DNA of 64,000 nucleotides from Methylomicrobium agile (GCF_000733855.1 NZ_JPOJ01000001.1:992001-1056000), one strand, 5' to 3'. Shown: positions 36,540-45,228, numbered from the stretch's first letter. Made by a program: numbers and translations. Notes: generated by a model not told the origin, from the sequence alone.

Positions 36540-38113
36540 TAAGTCCATTGAAACCGCGGCGATGGATGTTGATCTTACTGCTTGTCGTCTCGGGCTGCGC
36601 CTGGATACCTGAAGGAGAAAAGCCTGCGCAGTTTATCGAGATGCCGTCCACGGAACACATCTCATCGCAGGTCCGCGTCGATGAGACAGGGGCTCCGTCG
36701 AAGCAATGGCCGAAACCGGAGTGGTGGCGCGAATTCGGCAGCGATGAACTCAATAGCCTTATGGCAAAGGCTTTACAGGGCAATCCTGACCTGAAGGCAG
36801 CGGCCGCCAGACTGCGTCAGGCGCAAGCCCTGATTCGCGTGGAAGGCGCCCGCCTGCTGCCGTTTCTGGACGCGGATGCGGAGCTTGCGAATGAACGGAT
36901 CTCGGAGCATGGCGTGTATGCGGCGCTCAATCGCGAAGAGGCGGCCGGCGCCAATATTGTCTTCGGAAAAATGAATCCCTTGAGTTTACGCTACGAGTTC
37001 GATTTCTGGGGGAAATACCGCGCGGCGCTTGAAGCGGCAATCGGCGAAGCGGCTTCCGAAGACGCGGAACTGGCCGAAACCCGGCTGCTGTTGACGACTG
37101 CGATCGCGCGCTCCTATATCCGCGGCCTAGCGTTGCGCCGACAGCTCGATCTATCCCGAAAAATAGTCGAGTTGCGGAAAGAAATGCTGCATCTGGCCGA
37201 GACGCGGCTCGAATTAGGCATCGATTCCGAAGACCCTGCGGAACAGGCCGGCATCGAATTGGAGGCGGCCAACAAGCGCGAAGCCGGTATTCGGGATCAA
37301 TTGGATATTCAGAAAAATCTGCTGGTCCGCTTGACAGGAGACGGACCGGTTTCACTGGCTAACCTGTTCACCGCCGGGATTCATGATTCAAAAGCACTGC
37401 AATTGCCTGCGAAGCTGCCTCTGGAACTGCTGGCCCATCGTCCCGATCTTGCGGCGGCCTTGCGCCGCGCCGAGGCCGCTTCGGAACGCATAAAAATGGC
37501 CAAAGCCAGCTTTCTGCCGACGATCGATCTCACGGCATTCGCCGGCATAAACGCTTTGGCAATGACCAAAGGCGCAAGCAGTTTAGCCAACCTATTATTT
37601 TCAGGCTCCAGTTTCTCTTATGGCGTAGCGCCCGGCCTGCGCCTTCCCTTGTTCGAAGGCGGGCGGCTGCGAGGAGAATTATCGGCCCAACGCGCCGAAT
37701 ACGACGGCGCAGTGGAACTTTATAACGACACCTTGCTGCATGCCGTGCAGGAAGTCGGCGATAGCCTCAGCAGTTGGGAGGAAACCCATGCCATATTGAA
37801 AGCTCAAGTTCGCTTACTGTCTTCGTCGCGCAAGAACCAAAGGCTTGCGGAAGATCGTTTCAGTATCGGCGTGGACGATCGCCAAGCCATGCTGAGCCGC
37901 GCACACGCCGCGCTCGACCAGGAATTTGCCTTGCAGACAGTGGAAGCCGATCATTGGATTGCCAGGGTGGATTTAATCGAAGCGCTAGGCGGGGGATACG
38001 CCAATGATCTTCGGATCGTGCAACAGAAAATCGCCCACTCGCAGGACCATCCCGAAGGTTTCGGCTTGTTCGGATGGTTGCTTGCCATGCCGGCCATATT
38101 CAACAAAAACTGA
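36536..38113 (+). CDS. NodT-family outer-membrane efflux lipoprotein
   Basis: A 525-residue TolC-like channel protein. The signal ends in a lipobox (LLLVVSGC), and the mature part has the typical PEWWREFGSDELNSLMAKAL start and two repeats of the helical-barrel domain. The LLAHRPDLAAALRRAEAASERI motif marks the NodT family. It sits between the MFS pump and the adaptor, overlapping the former by four bases. It would provide the outer-membrane exit. Length is slightly above average because of a longer C-terminal tail. Confidence 0.93.
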   Translation: MISPLKPRRWMLILLLVVSGCAWIPEGEKPAQFIEMPSTEHISSQVRVDETGAPSKQWPKPEWWREFGSDELNSLMAKALQGNPDLKAAAARLRQAQALIRVEGARLLPFLDADAELANERISEHGVYAALNREEAAGANIVFGKMNPLSLRYEFDFWGKYRAALEAAIGEAASEDAELAETRLLLTTAIARSYIRGLALRRQLDLSRKIVELRKEMLHLAETRLELGIDSEDPAEQAGIELEAANKREAGIRDQLDIQKNLLVRLTGDGPVSLANLFTAGIHDSKALQLPAKLPLELLAHRPDLAAALRRAEAASERIKMAKASFLPTIDLTAFAGINALAMTKGASSLANLLFSGSSFSYGVAPGLRLPLFEGGRLRGELSAQRAEYDGAVELYNDTLLHAVQEVGDSLSSWEETHAILKAQVRLLSSSRKNQRLAEDRFSIGVDDRQAMLSRAHAALDQEFALQTVEADHWIARVDLIEALGGGYANDLRIVQQKIAHSQDHPEGFGLFGWLLAMPAIFNKN

Positions 38114-38139
38114 AGCGAGTTTTGTCAGTGACAAGTTCT

Positions 38140-39339
38140 ATGAAAACGCGTCATCAAAGTCTTCGCGCCCGCCGTAAGCGGCGCCTGCAATGGATTGTTT
38201 CAATAGGGGTCTTGGCGGCTTTGATTTATACCGGTTATTGGTTGTATCGCCGTGACTGGATCGTCAGCCACAATGCCTTTGTCACCGGCAACCTGATTCC
38301 GGTCGAGGCGGACGCGACCGGCATTGTGACTCATGTATGGGTGGAGGAAAGCCAATTTGTCAAAAAGGGCGATCTTTTGGTCCGCCTTGACGAACACCGC
38401 GCTCAAACAGCCTTAAAGCAGACCGAAGGCGAACTCGGGCAAACGGTACGGGAAATCGGCGCGCTTTTCGCCACGCATCAGCAAATGTGTCAAAAACTCA
38501 TTGGGCGTTCTTCAAAACTGGCCCGGGTGCGCCATGATGTCGTTCGGTTTCGGCAAGGCGTACCCAGCGGTTCGGTGTCGCAGCAGGTTTTGCAAAACGC
38601 CGAAGATCAAATGGCGGCGCTGGATGCCGAGATGCTGGAGGCAAGGTCCGAACTCGAGGCGATTCGAGCCAGAATCGGCGGCACCAGCCGAGCGAATCAT
38701 CCTGACATCGAAGCGTCCAAGCATCGATTTATCAAGGCTTACATCGAATATACCCGCCAGCGTATTTATGCGCCGGTTTCAGGCTATGTCGCAAAACGGA
38801 AGGTTCAGGTCGGCGACCGGGTGCAACCGGGAGATTCTCTGATGACGTTGGTTCCATTGAATCATCTGTGGGTCGAAGCGAACTTACGGGAAACCGAGCT
38901 GCAACGCGTACGACCAGGCCAGTTGGCGGAGGTTGCCGTGGATCTTTACGGAGGAAACTACACGTTTCAAGGGACTGTTGAAGGGTTGGTGCCGGGGACC
39001 GGCAGCGTTTTCGCCTTGTTGCCTCCCGATAACGCAACCGGAAACTTCATCCATATCGTCGAGCGGGTACCCGTTCGCATCGCCTTGCGGGAAGACGAAT
39101 TATTGGCGCACCCCATTCGTCCGGGGCTTTCCACCGTTACCTCCATTCATGTGGACAACACGGAAAAATCCCCGGAAGATTCGCTCACGCAAGCGGTCAG
39201 CCAGGAATATGAAACGGATATTTTCGCGGATGAACTCGCCGAGGCAGAAGCCAAGGCGAAAGCCATCGTCGCCAAGAACTTGATTACGCCCGACGCGACG
39301 CTGGATTCGGATTGCGGCAGGGTGGCGCTGAAAAAATGA
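38140..39339 (+). CDS. HlyD/EmrA-type membrane fusion protein
   Basis: A 399-residue adaptor with an anchor helix (about 18-38, WIVSIGVLAALIYTGYWLY). It then has the lipoyl motif AFVTGNLIPVEADATGIV, a coiled-coil hairpin and YAPVSGYVAKRKVQVGDRVQPG. The C-terminal tail is unusual: about 50 residues rich in Ala, Glu and Lys (DELAEAEAKAKAIVAKN). It bridges the EmrB-like pump and the NodT channel encoded directly upstream. ATG 38140 is used; a GTG at 38128 and a frame from 38074 are alternatives. It is the last gene of the operon, and repeats follow. Confidence 0.9.
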   Translation: MKTRHQSLRARRKRRLQWIVSIGVLAALIYTGYWLYRRDWIVSHNAFVTGNLIPVEADATGIVTHVWVEESQFVKKGDLLVRLDEHRAQTALKQTEGELGQTVREIGALFATHQQMCQKLIGRSSKLARVRHDVVRFRQGVPSGSVSQQVLQNAEDQMAALDAEMLEARSELEAIRARIGGTSRANHPDIEASKHRFIKAYIEYTRQRIYAPVSGYVAKRKVQVGDRVQPGDSLMTLVPLNHLWVEANLRETELQRVRPGQLAEVAVDLYGGNYTFQGTVEGLVPGTGSVFALLPPDNATGNFIHIVERVPVRIALREDELLAHPIRPGLSTVTSIHVDNTEKSPEDSLTQAVSQEYETDIFADELAEAEAKAKAIVAKNLITPDATLDSDCGRVALKK

Positions 39340-39404
39340 TCGGCCGACTCGGTCCCGGTCGAGACAGCATCCATTATTTTGCCCCCGTCGCCAATGCCGT
39401 TAAG

Positions 39405-39425
39405 TTAAGGAAACTCTGATCCTAC
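39405..39425. repeat. Possible solo end of the lapG-splitting IS5 element
   Basis: TTAA (39405-39408) is followed by GGAAACTCTGA (39409-39419) and TCCTAC (39420-39425). The IS end at 12731 reads GGAAACTCTGAATAAGTCCTAC split by five extra bases (ATAAG). The match includes the TTAA target. A copy of the ATGCCGTTAAG sequence lies just before it. Confidence 0.45.
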
Positions 39426-39493
39426 AACGATTTTAACCAGCATATGGCGGAGCCGGTTCCCCAGGTTTGCTTATTAAGGATTTGGTCGATCAT
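39422..39493 (-). CDS. Possible 23-residue peptide at the end of a family A repeat
   Basis: From an ATG at 39493 preceded by a strong GAGAGGAGG ribosome binding site, the frame encodes 23 residues. It begins MIDQILNKQTWGTG and ends in SAICWLKSL. The ribosome binding site and the MIDxIL start recur in the other long copies of the repeat (43090, 45011), but the following residues differ completely. It may be a real peptide or only the captured 5' end of a gene duplicated with the repeat. Confidence 0.3.
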   Translation of the reverse strand: MIDQILNKQTWGTGSAICWLKSL

Positions 39494-39781
39494 AACGTCC
39501 TCCTCTCGTTTCCCTCGCCGAACGCTTATCGTGATACCCCCTTGCCGGCTTGGGTTACATCCCAAAGGGCACAAGCCGCGGTAGGGTACGCTGTGCGTAC
39601 CGTTCCCGCTCCGATGGTACGCACAGCGTACCCTACCGCTGAAAAGAGTGACGAAGCTTGCAAAATAGGGGTTGTGTTTAAAGAATGCTCTACCCGTTGC
39701 CGCCCTACGAAGGACCTCATAACGCGCGCCGCGCGCGGGAACGATCAGGCGGAACGCCGGGAGGTTATTTTTAGCCACATC
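39475..39781 (-). repeat. Family A long repeat (copy 2)
   Basis: About 305 bases filling the gap between the HlyD and YdjM-like genes. Read on the minus strand it has a GTGGCTAAAAATAAC start, a GCGCGCGGCGCGC palindrome, the central hairpin GTAGGGTACGCTGTGCGTACC and its inverse (39579-39638). It then has a CCCAAGCCGGCAAG segment and a ribosome binding site plus ATG near 39493. Copies at 43090-43356 and 45011-45228 share this order in the same orientation. Confidence 0.88.
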
Positions 39782-40390
39782 TTAAGTTTTAAACTGCCGG
39801 ATGAACTGCCTGGGTATCACTTTAGTGACCGCATCGCCCGAAAAATTCTTCAATTGGCTCTGGCACAAAGCGATCAGCCTTGTCGTGTGGACGCCATTGA
39901 ACAACAGGCCATCGGCCACCCCGGCGCACAGGCTCCAGGATAACAGGATCACCACGAATTCAAGGTTGCCGCTGCGCCACATGGACAGCGAATGGCGCCG
40001 AAAAATCCACGGTACGCCCATCGGATTGGGCCAATCGGTAAGCAGATGCATGAGTCCGCCTGCCGCAAATCCGAAGGCGACGGGCGCCCACCCTGCCGAA
40101 TTGAGGCTGACATACGAGTACCACAGCAGCGTTACCCAGGGAATGCCCCAATGGGTCAAGGTGCGATGCGTAATCCATAAACGGCGTTTCCCACGATGTT
40201 TCTTTCGCCACCACGCGATTTCCAGCCAGTCCGGAGCCGTTCCTCCCCACGCGCCTGCCACCAATGCCAGCATCGCCAGCAATTGAAATGGTCCTCCTGC
40301 GCCTCGATGTACCACAATCACAGCCGCAAGTATGCCGGCAGCGATACCGGACGCTTGATGAGCTTTTTTCGACGCCATGGATTCCTTCAC
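39782..40390 (-). CDS. YdjM-type membrane-bound metal-dependent hydrolase (DUF457)
   Basis: A 202-residue protein with about four membrane helices. The conserved residues of the family are visible: the N-terminal KKAHQASG with the first histidine, the GGTAPDWLE acidic site, WITHRTLTHWG (His-x-x-x-x-His) and GGLMHLLTDWPNPMGVPW. It acts in the inner membrane; the substrate is not established. The stop codon touches the edge of a family A repeat. ATG 40378, four codons in, is an alternative start. Confidence 0.85.
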   Translation of the reverse strand: MKESMASKKAHQASGIAAGILAAVIVVHRGAGGPFQLLAMLALVAGAWGGTAPDWLEIAWWRKKHRGKRRLWITHRTLTHWGIPWVTLLWYSYVSLNSAGWAPVAFGFAAGGLMHLLTDWPNPMGVPWIFRRHSLSMWRSGNLEFVVILLSWSLCAGVADGLLFNGVHTTRLIALCQSQLKNFSGDAVTKVIPRQFIRQFKT

Positions 40391-40631
40391 TCAAAACCGG
40401 ACATTTTACAAAATAACCCGTATAAGATGAAACCGGGTTACCGGTTTCCGCGGTTTGAAGGGCTAGGCGGCGCTAGATTTTTACCGGCTTGATAGACCCG
40501 GGCCGAGCCATTCGGGCTACCCGCCTGCCGGCCCCACCATTTGCCGGAATGGCATGAGTCGTAACGGCTAACTCGACCTGCAAAATAATCCCCATGCCGT
40601 TAAGTTAAGAAATCCGGGGCCGGACAATAAG

Positions 40632-40700
40632 TGTAGCGCACTGGTCTCTATGGGTAACCAGCGATTGCGTGGTGGATGCGCTACGCTTATCCACCCTACA
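40632..40700. repeat. Palindromic repeat with GTAG/CTAC ends
   Basis: Begins TGTAGCGCACTGG and ends CCACCCTACA, with an internal hairpin GGTGGATGCG...CGCTTATCCACC (40671-40695). Just upstream (about 40594-40610) lies a free copy of ATGCCGTTAAGTTAAG, the terminal sequence of the family C repeats. The 250 bases between the YdjM-like gene and here hold no gene. Confidence 0.7.
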
Positions 40701-40765
40701 GGCCGGCAACTCAAAGGCACACGGAATAGCCGGGTGCCTATTGACCGGTGCGGAAGGCATAAAAA

Positions 40766-40797
40766 AACGCCGGAGGATGCGATGATCCCTCGGCGTT
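40766..40797 (-). terminator. Rho-independent terminator
   Basis: Read leftward: stem AACGCCGAGGGAT / ATCCTCCGGCGTT with one mismatch, a 6-nt loop and a run of seven T. It lies about 60 bases after the stop of the winged-helix gene and may close the minCDE transcript as well. Confidence 0.85.
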
Positions 40798-40858
40798 GTC
40801 AGTTTTACGGCAGGTTCGGAATCGATCGGAGCCTGCCGGGATGAATGGGGGTGCTGCT

Positions 40859-41056
40859 TTATTTCAACGACAAAGTTTCCGCGCGGCCTACCATTTCGAT
40901 ATTCAGCTTGTCTTCTTTCAAAAGCCAGCCGATCGCGCGCTGGACGTCGTTTTTGTTTTCACCGGTTTCGACGGTGATTTTGTTGACGCTGGACGGTCCG
41001 TTCTGATTCAGATAATGCCAAATCTTGCCCGCCACGTCGCCTATGCTATCAGCCAT
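40859..41056 (-). CDS. Small winged-helix protein (DUF2582)
   Basis: A 65-residue protein whose whole length is one winged helix: DVAGKIWHYLNQNGPSSV, then KITVETGENKNDVQRAIGWL as the recognition-helix region, then KEDKLNIE for the wing. This fits the DUF2582 family. The ATG at 41056 has an excellent AGGAGG ribosome binding site; an in-frame extension to 41074 does not. It follows minE by 30 bases in the same direction and probably shares its transcript. A role in division is not implied. Confidence 0.85.
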   Translation of the reverse strand: MADSIGDVAGKIWHYLNQNGPSSVNKITVETGENKNDVQRAIGWLLKEDKLNIEMVGRAETLSLK

Positions 41057-41086
41057 AAAAGCCTCCTGTTGCACTGATTGAGAAAA

Positions 41087-41356
41087 CTAAGATTTTTTAG
41101 GGGGTTGATCCGGCAGCACGATGTTCAGCTCGAGCGTTTCCTGATTGCCGTCCTGTTCGAAATTGAACGAAATCGCATCCTGGTTGACGTTTACGTGCCT
41201 GCGGATCACCTCCAGCAATTCTTTCTGCAATTGCGGAAGATAGGAAGGCTGGTTGCGCGACACTCTTTCGTGCGCCACCAGAATTTGCAGCCTTTCTTTG
41301 GCAACGGATGCAGAACTAGGCCGCGAAGTTCTAAAGTAATCCAGCAAGCTCATCAT
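41087..41356 (-). CDS. minE: Cell division topological specificity factor MinE
   Basis: An 89-residue MinE. The N-terminal amphipathic membrane-targeting segment (MSLLDYFRT) is followed by the MinD-activating stretch ASVAKERLQILVAHERV (about 17-33) and the C-terminal dimerisation domain (LPQLQKELLEVIRRHVNV). It stimulates the MinD ATPase and drives pole-to-pole oscillation. The start overlaps the minD stop; a second ATG one codon later is equally possible. Length is normal. Confidence 0.97.
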   Translation of the reverse strand: MMSLLDYFRTSRPSSASVAKERLQILVAHERVSRNQPSYLPQLQKELLEVIRRHVNVNQDAISFNFEQDGNQETLELNIVLPDQPPKKS

Positions 41357-42162
41357 CCTCTCCCGAAGAGTTTCCCGAAGAGTCCTTTCTTCTCATCGAT
41401 GAATCGGTGGGGCCGGTCTTCCCCCAGATAGCGGGCGACGATATCGGCATAAGCCTGGCCCGCGTCGCTCTTTTCGTCCAGAATCACCGGAACGCCGGAG
41501 TTCGAAGCATTCAATACCGATTTCGATTCCGGAATCACGCCGAGCAAATGCAGCGACAGGATTTCCTGCACGTCGTCGACGCTGAGCATTTCGCCCAGTT
41601 TCACCCGCTCGGGCGAATAACGGGTCAACAGCAAGTATTCCTTGATCGGCTCCTGGTTCTGCTCGGCGCGGCGCGATTTGCTGGCCAGAATGCCTAACAT
41701 GCGGTCGGAGTCGCGCACCGAAGACACCTCCGGATTGGTGACCACGAAAGCGTCGTCGGCGAAATACATCGCCAGATGCGCTCCCTTTTCGATACCCGCC
41801 GGCGAATCGCAAACGATGTATTTGAAATCTTTGGACAATTCGTCCAGAATCTTGCCGATGCCTTCCTGGGTCAGAGAATCTTTATCGCGCGTTTGGGAGG
41901 CCGGCAAAATGTACAGATTGTTGCAATGCTTGTCCTTGATCAACGCCTGATTCAGCGACGCCTCGCCGCTGATCACGTTGATCAGGTCATAAACGACCCG
42001 GCGCTCGCAGCCCATCACCAAGTCCAGGTTGCGCAAGCCGACATCGAAATCGATGACGGCGGTTTTATGGCCTCGTTTCGCAAGTCCCATCGAAATGGCG
42101 GCGCTGGTGGTGGTTTTGCCAACTCCGCCTTTACCTGATGTAACGACAATGATTCTGGCCAA
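41353..42162 (-). CDS. minD: Septum-site determining ATPase MinD
   Basis: A 269-residue ParA/MinD ATPase beginning MARIIVVTSGKGGVGKTT, with the deviant Walker A (KGGVGKTT) at 10-17. Asp in VIDFDVGLRNLD and CDSPAGIEKGA give the Walker A' and B regions, and the C-terminal amphipathic membrane-targeting helix is KKGLFGKLFGR. With MinC it blocks FtsZ rings away from midcell. It follows minC by 29 bases and overlaps minE. Confidence 0.99.
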   Translation of the reverse strand: MARIIVVTSGKGGVGKTTTSAAISMGLAKRGHKTAVIDFDVGLRNLDLVMGCERRVVYDLINVISGEASLNQALIKDKHCNNLYILPASQTRDKDSLTQEGIGKILDELSKDFKYIVCDSPAGIEKGAHLAMYFADDAFVVTNPEVSSVRDSDRMLGILASKSRRAEQNQEPIKEYLLLTRYSPERVKLGEMLSVDDVQEILSLHLLGVIPESKSVLNASNSGVPVILDEKSDAGQAYADIVARYLGEDRPHRFIDEKKGLFGKLFGRG

Positions 42163-42191
42163 TGGTGTTTCCTCCGAATAGAGCGTATGAG

Positions 42192-42929
42192 TTAAATTTC
42201 TTTGATGATCAGCGAATGATCCTGAAGATAAATCTGTACCGGCTTATGCCGGAACTCCTTGGACAGGTCTTCGCTGACTTTGTAAATGCCTGCGATCGAA
42301 ATCAGTTCCGCCTGCAGATCGGAACAGAAAATCCGCGCTTTTTCGTTACCCTGTACCCCGGCCAGCGCCCGGCCGCGCAGAGAACCGTAGACGTGAATAT
42401 TGCCCTCGGCCATGATCTCGGTGCCGGAACTGACCGTCGCCAGCACGATCAGGTCGCCGTGCGAATAAACGCGCTGGCCCGACCGCACCGGCTGGGTGAT
42501 CAACAGCGTGGAAGCGTCCTCGTTCGGGGCCGGCTGCTCGGGTGTGGCCGCAAGCGTTTTGGTTTTCGCGTTTTCCTGGGACGATCCGCCGCCATGCAAG
42601 GCATGAACCGGAATGCCCAGTTCCAGGGCCTGCCGGTTTTGTACGGCATTGCCGCCGCGCAGGCCGATCGGCAATAAATTCAGCTCCCTGATCGCCTTGA
42701 CCAGAACCGCCAACGGGACATCCAGATTGCGCTTATTCAATTCCTGCAGATCCAGCAGGATCGGAGAATGTTTGAAAAAATCCGGCGCCAGGGCGATTTT
42801 TTCTTGGAGTTGTTGTTCGATGTGCTGGAGGCTGTTGTTGAATAAGACCAAAACGGGTACTGAAAAAGTACTGCTTTTAAATTCCAGCGCCTGGGGGCTG
42901 GAAGACGTTTTTTGGGGGTCTGTCGACAT
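42192..42929 (-). CDS. minC: Septum-site determining protein MinC
   Basis: A 245-residue FtsZ-ring inhibitor. The N-terminal domain (about 12-105) is followed by a variable acidic linker and the beta-helical C-terminal domain. The latter has the MinD-binding RSGQRVYSHGDLIVLATVSSG pattern (split, about 148-168) and HVYGSLRGRALAG. It is the first gene of the leftward minCDE operon. The upstream 590-base gap carries a long family A repeat and no gene. Confidence 0.97.
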   Translation of the reverse strand: MSTDPQKTSSSPQALEFKSSTFSVPVLVLFNNSLQHIEQQLQEKIALAPDFFKHSPILLDLQELNKRNLDVPLAVLVKAIRELNLLPIGLRGGNAVQNRQALELGIPVHALHGGGSSQENAKTKTLAATPEQPAPNEDASTLLITQPVRSGQRVYSHGDLIVLATVSSGTEIMAEGNIHVYGSLRGRALAGVQGNEKARIFCSDLQAELISIAGIYKVSEDLSKEFRHKPVQIYLQDHSLIIKEI

Positions 42930-43089
42930 CCGTCAATCTGCTGAATTCAGTTGTGGTTCTGATTTTATCATTAACTATGTAAAAAGCATACATTATCAGC
43001 GTATTATCGCCGAACAAGCCCGATTGGCGCACGGTTCGCGCCGCGGGATGCGGGCGCTGCGGCTATCGGTTTCGCGGAATGGTTTTCGG

Positions 43090-43356
43090 CTTAGGATTGG
43101 GTCGAGCATCACTTCCCCTCTCGTTTTCTCGCCGAGCGCTTATCGCGGTACTCCCTTTGCCAGCTTGGGTTATACACCCAAAGGGCACAAACCGCTGTAG
43201 GGTACGCTGTGCGTACCATTGGGGAGGTGAAAAGGTACGCACAGCGTACCCTACTGTGTTTAAACCCCATTGTCACCCTATGAGGTGTCTCATGACGCGC
43301 GCCGCGCGCGGGAGCGATCAAGGCGGCATGCCGGAAGATTGTCTTTAGCCACATCC
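43090..43356 (-). repeat. Family A long repeat (copy 3)
   Basis: Same order as copy 2 on the minus strand: GATGTGGCTAAAG start, GCGCGCGGCGCGC palindrome, central hairpin with 21-bp perfect arms (43197-43217 and 43234-43254), a CCCAAGCTGGCAAAG segment, then a ribosome binding site and ATG reading MLDPILSRKP. The remaining gap from minC to the next gene (42930-43522) shows nothing else. Confidence 0.88.
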
Positions 43357-43522
43357 AAAGCGTGAGTCAAGAAACGCCGGATAAATCGTTCCCGCCCGGC
43401 AAAACACTGCAGCCCTGCCACCCGAATCCCGACACACAGGACTGACTAACGTTAAACAATCGCCGCATCGGCCTGCACATCCAGCCGGCGGGATCACGAC
43501 CCGAAAAAAGCCAAGTCTCCGC

Positions 43523-44098
43523 TCAATGCATGACCAACGCCGATTGCAGCAAATTTGCAGTCGTCGGGCCGCCAGTGGTTCTCACATAATCGACGACGAC
43601 CGGAATAAATTGGCTGACCATGCTCTGCGGCATGTTCAGTTGCTGAAACGAAGCGGCAAGCGACGTCATCGTGTCGATCGACCCGCCCAGGTCGCCCACC
43701 GCCGGCATGGTTTGGGACAGAGGCGGGCCGACTTGCGGAGCGGCCGCCAGCATATCGGACATGCCGGGAACCGATTGGGATAAATGATCGAAAGCTTGCG
43801 GCGCCATTCGGGCTTGGGCGGCCTGAAATATGGCCCCTGCCCCGCCAAGGGCTTGCTGCCGGGAAACGCCGAGTCGATTGACCAGGACATCGGTTAAAAC
43901 GGCTGGCTGGGCCGGCGTGCCGGTCGCGGCGGTTCGGCCGGCCTGCATCACCGCCCTTCCCGTCTCCATGGTTCGTCCGGCAGTCTCCAAACCTCGATCG
44001 ACGGTACCGAAAACCCGTTCGCTGCCATTGCTCGCGCAACCGGCAAGCGCAATCGAAATGAATGACAGCGTTATTTTTATACGGTCTGAATTTTTCAT
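43523..44098 (-). CDS. DUF2780-type lipoprotein
   Basis: A 191-residue protein with a lipoprotein signal (lipobox IALAGC near residue 20) and a strong GAGGAGG ribosome binding site. The mature region starts with a Gly/Thr/Ala-rich linker (to about 65). A helical domain follows (TDVLVNRLGVSRQQALGGAGAIFQAA, split over 69-95), which matches the DUF2780 (VcgC/VcgE) pattern. Function is unknown. The protein is probably attached to the outer membrane. It diverges from the next gene. Confidence 0.8.
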   Translation of the reverse strand: MKNSDRIKITLSFISIALAGCASNGSERVFGTVDRGLETAGRTMETGRAVMQAGRTAATGTPAQPAVLTDVLVNRLGVSRQQALGGAGAIFQAAQARMAPQAFDHLSQSVPGMSDMLAAAPQVGPPLSQTMPAVGDLGGSIDTMTSLAASFQQLNMPQSMVSQFIPVVVDYVRTTGGPTTANLLQSALVMH

Positions 44099-44343
44099 GG
44101 CAATGCCTCCTCAAAGACCCTTTCAACCTGTTCAGACCGGCAGGGAATACCGTTAGCTCAAAAATGTTTCGAGCCGCCAAATTAGTCGGCTTTAAAAAAC
44201 CCAACGGACTCTTTAAAATCTAATTTTCGGTATCCTGCATGCATTGCAGGTCAGCCGAAAAAGTCCCCGGCGTAGGCGGCAAAACTCGCGCGCACTATTG
44301 CAGGGAGTGTAAATTTTAACGATCCGAATCAAGGAGAACCGAC

Positions 44344-44847
44344 ATGGCAACAAAATCCGATTTTTCTTCTGCCGAATGGGAGGTATTGAGAGATGCGCCC
44401 CATCTTGTGATTCTTGCGGTCACCGTAGCCGGCGCCAGCGGCTTTTTCGGCAGCATCGCGGAAGCATTGGCCCCGTCCGGCATCATCAATGAGGCTTTGC
44501 AAGGCAGTAATCCATTATTGCGGGAAGTGTGCGGGCGGGAAGAAATCAAATCCTCGATCGAATCGATTAAAGAACTGGCCAGGGCCAGCGGCGATTTTGC
44601 CAACATTCAGGCTGTTTTGCGCCAGGAAGCCGTAGATAAATCGCGGACCGCGATCGGGATTTTGCGGAAGAAAGGATCGCCCGAAGATGTCTCCGTCTAC
44701 AGGGATTTCCTGATCCATCTCGGCGACAAGGTCGCCAATGCGGCCAAGGAAGGCGGATTTCTCGGTTTCGGCGGCGAGCGGGTCAGCGAACACGAACGGA
44801 CCCTGTTGGCCGAACTGGCCGAGGCGGTGGGCATGCTGCAGGCCTGA
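44344..44847 (+). CDS. Conserved cytoplasmic protein (167 aa), unknown function
   Basis: The start is supported by AAGGAG seven to eight bases upstream. The protein is mostly helical, with a Gly/Ala-rich hydrophobic stretch (VILAVTVAGASGFFGSIAEAL, split over 21-41) that is not long enough to be a sure membrane helix. A C-terminal segment has a GGFLGFGGERVSEHERTLL loop. I recall no function for such proteins. The gene stands alone; a family A repeat follows. Confidence 0.65.
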   Translation: MATKSDFSSAEWEVLRDAPHLVILAVTVAGASGFFGSIAEALAPSGIINEALQGSNPLLREVCGREEIKSSIESIKELARASGDFANIQAVLRQEAVDKSRTAIGILRKKGSPEDVSVYRDFLIHLGDKVANAAKEGGFLGFGGERVSEHERTLLAELAEAVGMLQA

Positions 44848-45010
44848 TGCCTACTCTATTATTGAATAGGAGGCCCGTTAATGCAGCGTTTCAGGGCAGA
44901 CCCGAAGCTAAAACGATGCCGAATCAAACCCGTCTTTTGCAAGCTGCGGGCTTTCTGTCGACCGCCTGTCCGGATTGGCACCGTTTCGTTTTCCTTCAAC
45001 CCCTGATTGA

Positions 45011-45228
45011 GCTTAGGATTGGGTCGATCATCACTTCCTCCTCTCGTACTCTCTCCCAGCGCTTATCGTGATACCCCCTTTGCCGGCTTGGGTTCCCCCC
45101 CAAGGGCGCAAACCGCTGTAGGGTACGCTGTGCGTACCATTGGGGGGGGGGTGAAAAGGTACGCATAGCGTACCCTACAACTGAAAATAGGAACGCTCAG
45201 GCGGTATGTCGGGAAGTTATTTTTTAGT
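45011..45228 (-). repeat. Family A long repeat (copy 4)
   Basis: A shorter copy that lacks the GCGCGC palindrome. Central arms TGTAGGGTACGCTGTGCGTACC and inverse lie at 45117-45138 and 45158-45179, and the loop carries a run of nine to ten G. On the minus strand it ends in GAGAGGAGGAAGTG-ATG reading MIDPILSSIRG before a stop. It fills most of the gap between the preceding gene and the 45224 gene. Confidence 0.88.

Noticed and set aside
39475-45228. Family A copies as a CRISPR array or tRNA cluster
   Set aside because: Copies are kilobases apart with genes between them, and the hairpin is a single long stem, not a cloverleaf.
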